NCBI GenBank assembly: GCA_024699495.1
Contig: JAILPK010000039.1
Coordinates: forward strand, 1 to 41,919
DNA from: Bacteroidaceae bacterium
GTDB lineage: Bacteria; Bacteroidota; Bacteroidia; Bacteroidales; Bacteroidaceae
Direction: 5' to 3'
Length of the DNA stretch: 41,919 nt
Shown: positions 1 through 6,538 of the stretch, piece after piece
Numbering within the stretch: position 1 is the stretch's first letter
Layout: each line of letters begins with the position of its first letter
Position numbers and translations under genes: made by a program
Notes under the pieces: model-generated
The model's database searches: none
Told to the model about the DNA's origin: nothing
Seen by the model: only the letters and a program-made list of their open reading frames with translations

Positions 1-135
1 ATGGCCCAGGCCACCTTCGTGATGGTTGCTCCAAAAAGCTCTCAGGGCGAAGCCCTCGAGACCAAGAAGGAGGCTATCTATGCCGAAATCGGGCACAAGC
101 CCGCTCCAGAAGCCGAAAGCGGAGCCGAAGGGTAG
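1..135 (+). CDS. C-terminal end of an unidentified protein (partial)
   Basis: Frame 1 is open from the window edge to a TAG at 133-135 and gives 44 residues ending in a Pro/Glu/Ala-rich tail (KPAPEAESGAEG). The first codon happens to be ATG, but the gene probably begins upstream, since nothing shows that this is a true start. Codon use is regular, unlike the repeat DNA that follows the stop. I do not recognise the family. The charged, low-complexity tail is a common C-terminal feature and says nothing about function. Confidence 0.5.
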   Translation: MAQATFVMVAPKSSQGEALETKKEAIYAEIGHKPAPEAESGAEG

Positions 136-680
136 GCGGCAAGCCGCGTCTAAGGCTGGAGCCGCATGCGGCTCTGGCCGAAGGCCAAGGGCCAGCGGGC
201 CGACCGATGGAAGATGGAAGATGGAAGATGTGAGGCTGGCGCGATGAAGCCGCGAAGAGGCGCAATAGTTTATAGTTTAGAGTTTAGAGTAGTGAGCGGC
301 CAGCGGGCCGCGGTTCGAAGGGTTCGAAAGGTTCGAGAGTTTGGGCTGGCGCAGGGCCGGCCGATGGAAGATGGAAGATGGAAGATGTGAGGCTGGCGCG
401 ATGGGGCGGCCGCGGGCCGCAATAGTTGAGAGTTTAGAGTTTAGAGTAGTTAGCGGCCGCAGGGCCGGCCGGCCGATGGAAGATGGCCGATGGAAGATGG
501 AAGATGTGAGGCTGGCGCGGAGCGGCCTCAGGCGCGAATCTCTCATCACTAATATAAAAGCCGCGGAGCGGCGGAGAAAGGGATTAGTAGGTTATTCGCT
601 GCCGCTATAGGTTAGTAGAGGCGATGGGGCGCCGGAGCCGCGGTTTATGGTTCATGGTTCATGGTTGGGCGGATCGGCGC
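136..680. repeat. GC-rich intergenic mosaic of short tandem repeats
   Basis: This 545-base gap holds no convincing gene; the open frames in it are made of repeat DNA. A unit containing GATGGAAGATG repeats followed by GTGAGGCTGGCGCG occurs at about 201-246, 361-402 and 473-519. A TTTAGAGTTTAGAGTAGT element occurs at about 273-294 and 431-451, each time followed by GC-rich AGCGGCC. A 9-bp GGTTCGAAG unit is repeated three times at 312-338, and TTCATGGT is repeated at about 642-666. The same short blocks recur in one orientation, so this looks like an expanding and rearranging intergenic repeat cluster. Confidence 0.7.
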
Positions 681-1946
681 CTACTCTGCAGGATCGATGC
701 GGAAGAGTTTGTCTGAAGAGCGTATCTTGCCATCGACACGGAATGAGACGTTGGAACCTTTGCGGGCGATGGGAACAGAGAGATTAGAGTCGTCGTGCAT
801 TTCCTCTACAACACCATAAATGGCGCCTGTGGTCGGACCAGTAACTAAAAAGTGGTCGCCTACATGCAGTTCGCCTGCTTCTATATGAAATTCTCCAAGA
901 CCGAGACGTGAGAAATATTTCCTACCCTTGCCTATATAAACCTTTCGCTCGGTGGCTTGTGAGCCATAGCCTTCAGCCCACTCTCCGAGCAGCTGCCCCT
1001 GGTAATAGCCATCCCAAAAGCCCCGGTTGAAAACTCGGGAGAGGCGGTTGTCCAGTTCTTCAAGACGGGAGCGGACTTCTTCCGACTGAAAATCAGCCAT
1101 CGGCTGGGCCGAGAGCATATTGAGGGCCTCTTTGTAACACTCGACGACAGTGCGAACATATTCGGGCCCCCGCGCACGCCCCTCGATTTTGAATACTCGC
1201 ACGCCAGCCTTCACCATCTTATCCAAGAAACGGATTGTCTTTAAATCCTTCGGAGACATTATATACTGGCGGTCTATTTCCAGTTCGGTGTCCGTCTCCT
1301 TGTCTCTTACTGTATAAGCACGTCGGCAGATCTGCATACATTCACCGCGATTGGCAGAGCGGCCGGTGTTCATAAGAGAGAGGTAACACTTGCCGGAGAC
1401 AGCCATGCAGAGGGCTCCATGGCAAAACATCTCAATACGAATCTGACGACCCGACGGGCCGCATATATTATCGCGGATTACGGCCTCGTGAATTTCTCTT
1501 ACCTGGTCCAGGTTTAGCTCGCGCGCAAGCACAACCACATCAGCAAACTGAGCATAAAAGCGAAGAGCCTCAACGTTGGATATATTCAACTGAGTGCTGA
1601 GATGCACCTCAAGACCGATGGAACGGGCATAGGTCATCACCGCAATATCGCTGGCAATAACAGCGCTGATTTCGGCCTGGCGTGCGGCGTCGAGAATTTC
1701 ACGCATGAGAGGGATGTCCTCCCCATAGATGATAGTATTAACCGTAAGGTAACTCTTTACGTTATGCTCGCGGCAAGTATCAGCTATCTCCCGCAGATCA
1801 TCTATTGTGAAAGCGGAAGCCGAATGGGCCCGCATATTTAGTTTGCCTATGCCGAAATAAATGCTGTCTGCCCCACCCTGCAAAGCCGCAATGAGGCTGT
1901 CGCGTGAGCCCACTGGGGCCATCAACTCAAGAGAATACAAATACAT
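681..1946 (-). CDS. Peptidase U32 family protein (TrhP/RlhA-like RNA hydroxylation factor)
   Basis: The 421-residue protein has the U32 collagenase-like fold signature: an N-terminal LMAPVGSRDSLIAAL segment, then ADSIYFG, then a mid-protein cysteine cluster (FCHGALCMAVSGKC, followed by GECMQICRR) typical of the family. Length fits the YegQ/TrhP/RlhA group. Those members are now linked to prephenate-dependent hydroxylation of uridine in tRNA or cytidine in 23S rRNA, not to proteolysis; which RNA is the substrate here cannot be told from sequence. The start at 1946 is the first ATG, and an alternative Met lies eight residues in, at LMAPVGS. The gene is followed by the repeat mosaic and preceded by the 75-bp repeats, so it looks monocistronic. 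Confidence 0.85.
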   Translation of the reverse strand: MYLYSLELMAPVGSRDSLIAALQGGADSIYFGIGKLNMRAHSASAFTIDDLREIADTCREHNVKSYLTVNTIIYGEDIPLMREILDAARQAEISAVIASDIAVMTYARSIGLEVHLSTQLNISNVEALRFYAQFADVVVLARELNLDQVREIHEAVIRDNICGPSGRQIRIEMFCHGALCMAVSGKCYLSLMNTGRSANRGECMQICRRAYTVRDKETDTELEIDRQYIMSPKDLKTIRFLDKMVKAGVRVFKIEGRARGPEYVRTVVECYKEALNMLSAQPMADFQSEEVRSRLEELDNRLSRVFNRGFWDGYYQGQLLGEWAEGYGSQATERKVYIGKGRKYFSRLGLGEFHIEAGELHVGDHFLVTGPTTGAIYGVVEEMHDDSNLSVPIARKGSNVSFRVDGKIRSSDKLFRIDPAE

Positions 1947-1965
1947 ATTAAATTAAGAATTAAGA

Positions 1966-2330
1966 ATGAAGAATTTTTGGAGCAGCGAGCGCAGAGCCAA
2001 GCTTGCTTGAGCTATGACGAGTCGCGACAAAAATCGAGGTGAAGACTCAATTTGGAGCAGCGAGCGCAGAGCCAAGCTTGCTTGAGCTATGCCGAGTCGC
2101 GACAAAAATCGAGGCGAAGACTCAATTTGGAACAGCGAGCGCAGAGCCAAGCTTGCTTTCTGATGGCCGAGCGTGAACAGAATCGAGGTGAAGACTCAAT
2201 GAAGAATCGGCCGGCCTCTAAGCGGGCCGACCGGAGAAAAGAGACCCGCCGCCGTGCCCTCTTTAACTCTTGAACCCGCGGCCGTTCCCGTCCTTTTTGA
2301 GGACGGTCCGGCAAAACTCCACTCGTCAAC
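1966..2330. repeat. Left arm of a long inverted repeat, with three tandem 75-bp units
   Basis: Three head-to-tail units lie at 1976-2050, 2051-2125 and 2126-2199 (75, 75 and 74 bp). Each starts TTTGGAGCAGCGAGCGCAGA and ends GAAGACTCAA. Units 1 and 2 are almost identical; unit 3 diverges in its middle. A further block at 2200-2330 contains CGGCCGGCCTCTAAGCGGG and ends ACTCGTCAAC. The whole arm recurs in inverse orientation at 3778-3994 with a single 75-bp unit. The sequence lies between the U32 gene and the metallopeptidase gene. Confidence 0.9.
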
Positions 2331-2333
2331 TCG

Positions 2334-3185
2334 TTAAATACTTATTTCTCCGCGGCTCATATCGCCTGTAGTAAGGCCCATCTTCAGCCATTGCATACGC
2401 TGGGCGCTGGTTCCATGGGTGAATGTCTCCGGCTGACTGTAGCCCTGGGCCTTCTCCTGCAAATAGTTGTCACCAATTACCTCAGCACATTGGATTGCCT
2501 CCTGCAGATCGCCGTCTTCAAGGCTTCTATACATATCATTCTCATAATAACCCCAGACTCCAGCATAGAAATCAGCCTGCAACTCCAGACGCACACTTAT
2601 CTTGTTGGCGTCTGTCTGGTTAAGTCTTGCCATCTTGTTGTGGCATTCATCCAGAGTGCCAAGCAGATATTGAACATGATGGCCCACCTCGTGAGCTATT
2701 ACATAAGCATAGGCGAAATCTCCATCGGCCCCGAGCGATGACTTCATGTTAGAAAAGAACGAGAGGTCTATATACAGAGCCTGATCAGCTGAACAATAAA
2801 ACGGACCGACGCTGGCCGAACCCTGGCCGCAACCGGTTTGAACAGCTCCAGTGTACAGAACCATGCGTGGCGCTACATATGTGCGCCCCATACTCTGGAA
2901 TACATGTGTCCACACATCCTCGGTGGATGCCAGCACCTGCTTGGAGAAATGAGCCAGTTCTTCTTCTTCAGCAGTAAGCTCACGTTCGCTGACTACTCCC
3001 TGACTGCCCAAATTATCCAAGGCTCCGCTCTGCATCACCGCTCTGAACAGATCTCCGCCGTTAGTCAAATAGGCAATCACAACGGCAATAATTATACCTA
3101 TGATACCAATGCCACCTGCTTTGCCGCCGCTGAATCTGCGACGGTCATCAACGTTGCTGCTTTCTCTTCTTCCTGATAAATTCAT
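2334..3185 (-). CDS. Neutral zinc metallopeptidase (YpfJ family)
   Basis: A 283-residue predicted membrane-anchored metallopeptidase. The N-terminus is Arg/Ser-rich and cytoplasmic-like, followed by one hydrophobic segment (about 25-42, GIIGIIIAVVIAYL). The catalytic domain carries HExxH at residues 165-169 within VIAHEVGHH, and a downstream RLELQADFYAG segment holds the likely glutamate ligand. This layout and length match the YpfJ/KPN_02809 zinc-peptidase family, whose substrates are largely unknown. The gene ends 3 bases from the left inverted-repeat arm and lies 49 bases downstream of the SpoU methyltransferase gene, so the two are probably co-transcribed. Confidence 0.9.
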   Translation of the reverse strand: MNLSGRRESSNVDDRRRFSGGKAGGIGIIGIIIAVVIAYLTNGGDLFRAVMQSGALDNLGSQGVVSERELTAEEEELAHFSKQVLASTEDVWTHVFQSMGRTYVAPRMVLYTGAVQTGCGQGSASVGPFYCSADQALYIDLSFFSNMKSSLGADGDFAYAYVIAHEVGHHVQYLLGTLDECHNKMARLNQTDANKISVRLELQADFYAGVWGYYENDMYRSLEDGDLQEAIQCAEVIGDNYLQEKAQGYSQPETFTHGTSAQRMQWLKMGLTTGDMSRGEISI

Positions 3186-3234
3186 ATTAATGTTTTATTA
3201 TTTGGTTGGAAAATTATTTCTTATCGTAAAGGTG

Positions 3235-3765
3235 TTATTTTCTCAGTTTTCCGTTGAAATGCCACACTACAATACCTCCCGCAACACTCACATTCAGAGA
3301 GTGCTTGGTGCCAAACTGAGGAATCTCCAAACAGCCGTCGCACACGTCAACCACGCTCTGCTGCACACCCTTCACTTCGTTGCCGAGGACAACAGCATAT
3401 TTATGGTCGGGCAGAGGAGAAAAATCATTCAGCATAGTGCTGCCTTCACACTGCTCAACAGCCAGAATTTCGTAACCCTCAGTGCGGAGTTTGCTGACAG
3501 CAGCAAGAGGATCAGATTCATACCACCAACTCACGCTGTCTTCAGCACCAAGAGCTGTCTTATGTATTTCAGGATGTGGAGGAGTGGCTGTAATTCCGCA
3601 AATGCAGATGCCTTCAACACGGAAAGCGTCACAAGTGCGGAATATGCTCCCCACATTATATAATGAGCGGATAGAGTCGAGAACAACCACCAACGGCATC
3701 TTAGCTGCCGAGCGGAATTCATCGACGCTGATTCTTCCCATTTCTGTTACCTTAAGTTTCCTCAT
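3235..3765 (-). CDS. TrmH/SpoU-family RNA 2'-O-methyltransferase
   Basis: A 176-residue minimal SPOUT methyltransferase. The three family motifs are visible: LYNVGSIFRTCDAF (motif 1, with the RNA-binding Asn and Arg), VVLGNEVKGV (motif 2) and LEIPQFGTKHSLNVSVAGGIVVW (motif 3, spanning the trefoil-knot S-adenosylmethionine site). It lacks the extra N-terminal substrate-binding domain of RlmB/TsnR types, so it resembles short TrmH- or TrmL-like tRNA ribose methylases; the exact target is unknown. A second in-frame Met sits at residue 9. The start is only 12 bases from the right inverted-repeat arm, so the arm is probably its leader. Confidence 0.87.
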   Translation of the reverse strand: MRKLKVTEMGRISVDEFRSAAKMPLVVVLDSIRSLYNVGSIFRTCDAFRVEGICICGITATPPHPEIHKTALGAEDSVSWWYESDPLAAVSKLRTEGYEILAVEQCEGSTMLNDFSPLPDHKYAVVLGNEVKGVQQSVVDVCDGCLEIPQFGTKHSLNVSVAGGIVVWHFNGKLRK

Positions 3766-3777
3766 AAAATATGTTTA

Positions 3778-3994
3778 GTTGACAAGTGGAGGTTTGCTGG
3801 ACCGGCCTCAAAAAGGCCGGGAACGGCAGCGGGTCAAAGAGTTTAAGACGGGAACGGCCGCGGGTCTCTTTTCTCCGGTCGACCCGCTTAGAGGCCGGCC
3901 GATTCTTCATTGAGGCTTCACCTCGATTTTTTTCGCGACTCGGCAGAGCTCAAGCAAGCTTGGCTCTGCGCTCGCTGCTCCAAAAATTCTTCAT
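3778..3994. repeat. Right arm of the long inverted repeat
   Basis: Read on the minus strand, this 217-base block matches the left arm (1966-2330) through its length: ATGAAGAATT, one 75-bp unit (3910-3984), the CGGCCGGCCTCTAAGCGGG block, GACCGG, ACCCGC, and a terminal GTCAAC. The left arm is longer only because it has two extra tandem units and a few small differences. The two arms enclose the methyltransferase and metallopeptidase genes. Confidence 0.9.
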
Positions 3995-4012
3995 TTTCCC
4001 GTATTTGTGGCG

Positions 4013-4020
4013 CAAAGATA
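4013..4020 (-). promoter_or_regulatory. Possible -7 promoter element facing the SpoU gene
   Basis: The minus strand reads TATCTTTG, a match to the Bacteroidota TAnnTTTG -7 element. No clear TTTG -33 element is found at the usual distance. If used, it would transcribe the right inverted-repeat arm as a leader of about 240 bases before the methyltransferase start. Confidence 0.35.
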
Positions 4021-4164
4021 AATAAATTGTTAATAACTATGTGAAGAAAACAACAATAAATATATGAATAATCAACAAAAAGACGCTAAAAACGAAGTAA
4101 GAACATAATGAGAAGAAGTTATTATTATATAAAAATTAGTTTTCAACAAGAAAATCAACAGTTA

Positions 4165-4199
4165 TTGACATCATATTCGACTGAAAATCCGTACATTTG
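4165..4199 (+). promoter_or_regulatory. Probable promoter of nadA
   Basis: TTGACA at 4165 and TACATTTG at 4192-4199 resemble the Bacteroidota -33 (TTTG) and -7 (TAnnTTTG) elements, with a gap of about 23 bases. The ATG chosen for nadA is about 80 bases downstream. The region 4021-4164 is AT-rich and shows no other feature. Confidence 0.55.
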
Positions 4200-4280
4200 C
4201 AAAGTTTTCAACATTATCAACAGGCTAATATTATCATAAGTGGGATTTTTTTTCAAAAAAAGATATTAACAATTAATAAT

Positions 4281-5276
4281 ATGATGGTTAAAAACGAATG
4301 GATAAAGGCTGGTTATGTCTCAGAATCTATAGCTGAAGGCACAGACCTGAAAAAAGAGATACGCCGAATGGCTGAAGCGAAGAATGCAGTTATTATGGCA
4401 CATTATTATACCGAAGGAGAGGTCCAGGAAGTGGCTGATTTTATAGGTGACAGTCTGGCGTTGGCCCAGCAGGCAGCGCGCACACAGGCTGATATTATAG
4501 TGATGTGCGGAGTGCATTTCATGGGTGAGACAAACAAAATCCTGTGTCCGGAAAAGAAGATATTGGTTCCCGACCTTAATGCCTCGTGTTCTTTGGCAGA
4601 GAGTTGTCCGGCAGATGAATTCAGGAAGTTTGTAGATGCCCATCCCGGTCATACAGTGATTTCCTATGTTAATACTACTGCGGCCACAAAAGCAGTGACA
4701 GATGTGGTTGTTACCAGCAGCAACGCAAGGGAGATAGTGGAGAGTTTTCCGCAGGATGAGCCAATAATATTCGGTCCTGACCGCAATCTCGGTTCTTATA
4801 TTAACAGCTTAACCGGACGCAACATGTTGCTTTGGGATGGCGCTTGCCATGTCCATGAGCGTTTTTCTGTTGAGAAAATATTATCTATCAAGGCTCAATA
4901 TCCGGATGCAAAGATATTGGTTCATCCTGAATGTAAGGGAGCAGTGGTGAAGCTGGCAGACAAGGTAGGAAGCACGGCGGCTCTGCTCAAATATGCCGTT
5001 TCAGATGCGAGTGAAACTTTTATTGTTGCCACAGAAAGCGGCATATTGCATGAGATGCAGAAAGCATGTCCTCAGAAGACATTTATTCCTGCTCCACCTG
5101 ATGACAGCACCTGTGCTTGCAACGAATGCAACTATATGAAACTCATCACTCTATCCAAACTCTACAATTGTCTGAAGTATGAATGGCCAGAGATAGAGGT
5201 TGACCCTGAAATTGCCAAGCGCGCTGTAAGGCCAATAAACAAGATGTTGGAAATAAGTGCCAAACTCGGGAAATAG
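4281..5276 (+). CDS. nadA: Quinolinate synthase
   Basis: A 331-residue NadA, which condenses iminoaspartate with dihydroxyacetone phosphate to quinolinate in de novo NAD synthesis. Cysteines expected to bind the [4Fe-4S] cluster are C76 (in MCGVHFMGE), C189 (in WDGACHVH) and one of the C278-x-C280-x-x-C283 group. The substrate-binding MAHYY near residue 41 is also present. The open frame extends 84 bases further upstream, but that stretch overlaps the promoter and encodes Ile/Phe/Lys-rich sequence. The ATG at 4281 follows an AT-rich leader and gives the usual family length. The usual partner nadB is not in the window. Confidence 0.95.
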   Translation: MMVKNEWIKAGYVSESIAEGTDLKKEIRRMAEAKNAVIMAHYYTEGEVQEVADFIGDSLALAQQAARTQADIIVMCGVHFMGETNKILCPEKKILVPDLNASCSLAESCPADEFRKFVDAHPGHTVISYVNTTAATKAVTDVVVTSSNAREIVESFPQDEPIIFGPDRNLGSYINSLTGRNMLLWDGACHVHERFSVEKILSIKAQYPDAKILVHPECKGAVVKLADKVGSTAALLKYAVSDASETFIVATESGILHEMQKACPQKTFIPAPPDDSTCACNECNYMKLITLSKLYNCLKYEWPEIEVDPEIAKRAVRPINKMLEISAKLGK

Positions 5277-5461
5277 CGTAAGAAATATTATCCGGATATT
5301 TATCTGCCTTAGGCTTTTCACACAATAAATATTTTAAACCCGAAAAATATATGTTTTTGGGAAGATTGTGGAGAAGAAAGAGCGGATAAGAAGGCAGATG
5401 AAATAAATACAGGCGACAGGGAGCTAACAGTTATTTTTATGCAAGATATTTTTACAAAGGG

Positions 5462-6436
5462 ATGAAAATAGGAAATGTTGATTTGGGTGCACGTCCGCTG
5501 CTTCTCGCGCCGATGGAAGACGTCACGGATATAGGCTTCCGGCTCTTGTGCAGAAAAATGGGAGCCGCCATGGTCTATAGCGAGTTTGTAGCGGCCGATG
5601 CTCTTATCCGTTTTGTGAATAAGAGTCTTGAAAAGCTGAAAGTATGCGAAGAGGAGCGCCCTGTGGCAATTCAGATTTATGGAAAAGAACCGGAAAATGT
5701 GGCCGAGGCGGCAAGGATAGTGGTAGAAAAAGCGCACCCGGATGTGTTGGACTTGAATTTCGGCTGTCCGGTGAAGAGGGTTGCGGGAAAGGGTGCAGGG
5801 GCAGGTATGTTGCAGAATGTGCCTAAGCTGTTGGAAATAACAAGGGCTGTTGTTGATGCTGTCGGTTCGCAGGTTCCAGTATCAGTGAAAACCAGACTGG
5901 GTTGGGACAAAGACCATCAGATAATATATACATTGGCAGAGCAGCTGCAGGATTGCGGCATCTCGGCTCTTACAATTCACGGGCGGACACGCAGTCAGAT
6001 GTACACAGGTGATGCTGACTGGACTCTTATCGGTGAGGTAAAGAATAATCCGCGGATGCGCATTCCGATAATAGGGAATGGGGATATAACGTCGGCAGAG
6101 AAGGCTGATGAGGCTTTTAACCGCTATGGCGTGGATGCTGTGATGATAGGAAGAGCCACTTTTGGGCAACCTTGGATTTTCCGCGAGATTATACATCCGG
6201 AAGAGAAACTCACCACATCTTGGAAAATAGGTATTCTGAAAGAGCAGATACAGACTTCGGTTGACAGGTTAGGGGAATATAGCGGCATATTGCATGTGCG
6301 CAGGCATCTGGCAGCAAGTCCTCTGTTTAAAGGAATCCCCGACTTCCGCCCAACGAGAATACGAATGCTCAGAGCAGAAAAAGCCCAAGACCTTTTCGAT
6401 ATAATAGACGAAATAGAAATGCACTTTTTACAATAA
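5462..6436 (+). CDS. dusB: tRNA-dihydrouridine synthase (DusB-type)
   Basis: A 324-residue FMN-dependent enzyme that reduces uridine to dihydrouridine in the D-loop of tRNA. It starts with the Dus signature LLLAPMEDVTDIGFR. The catalytic cysteine is C102 within LNFGCPVKR, followed by GAGAGML. The HGRTRSQMYTG segment and GIMIGRA-like VDAVMIGRATFGQPW complete the TIM-barrel FMN site, and the C-terminal helical domain (from about 240) binds tRNA. It lies 185 bases downstream of nadA, and the short gap (5277-5461) holds no clear terminator, so co-transcription is possible. Confidence 0.93.
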   Translation: MKIGNVDLGARPLLLAPMEDVTDIGFRLLCRKMGAAMVYSEFVAADALIRFVNKSLEKLKVCEEERPVAIQIYGKEPENVAEAARIVVEKAHPDVLDLNFGCPVKRVAGKGAGAGMLQNVPKLLEITRAVVDAVGSQVPVSVKTRLGWDKDHQIIYTLAEQLQDCGISALTIHGRTRSQMYTGDADWTLIGEVKNNPRMRIPIIGNGDITSAEKADEAFNRYGVDAVMIGRATFGQPWIFREIIHPEEKLTTSWKIGILKEQIQTSVDRLGEYSGILHVRRHLAASPLFKGIPDFRPTRIRMLRAEKAQDLFDIIDEIEMHFLQ

Positions 6437-6506
6437 TTTTTTTGGTATTAAAAAGCTATTATTATGATTTTCTGATGAATAATTAGTTTTTTATAAATTA
6501 TTCATT

Positions 6507-6514
6507 TACCTTTG
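6507..6514 (+). promoter_or_regulatory. -7 promoter element of the acyl-ligase gene
   Basis: TACCTTTG matches the Bacteroidota -7 consensus and lies 24 bases before the ATG at 6539. The region about 20 bases upstream is T-rich but has no exact TTTG. Confidence 0.5.
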
Positions 6515-6538
6515 CATTGAAAAACAATTTTTACTGTT

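Noticed and set aside
312..338. GGTTCGAA repeats resembling a tRNA T-loop
   Set aside because: Three tandem copies of a 9-bp unit in repeat DNA; no cloverleaf can be drawn around them.
26..610. Several open frames of 70-90 residues in the repeat mosaic
   Set aside because: They translate repeats only, on overlapping frames and both strands, with no start signals.
1976..2199. Possible CRISPR array
   Set aside because: The 75-bp units are adjacent with no variable spacers, and no cas genes are present.
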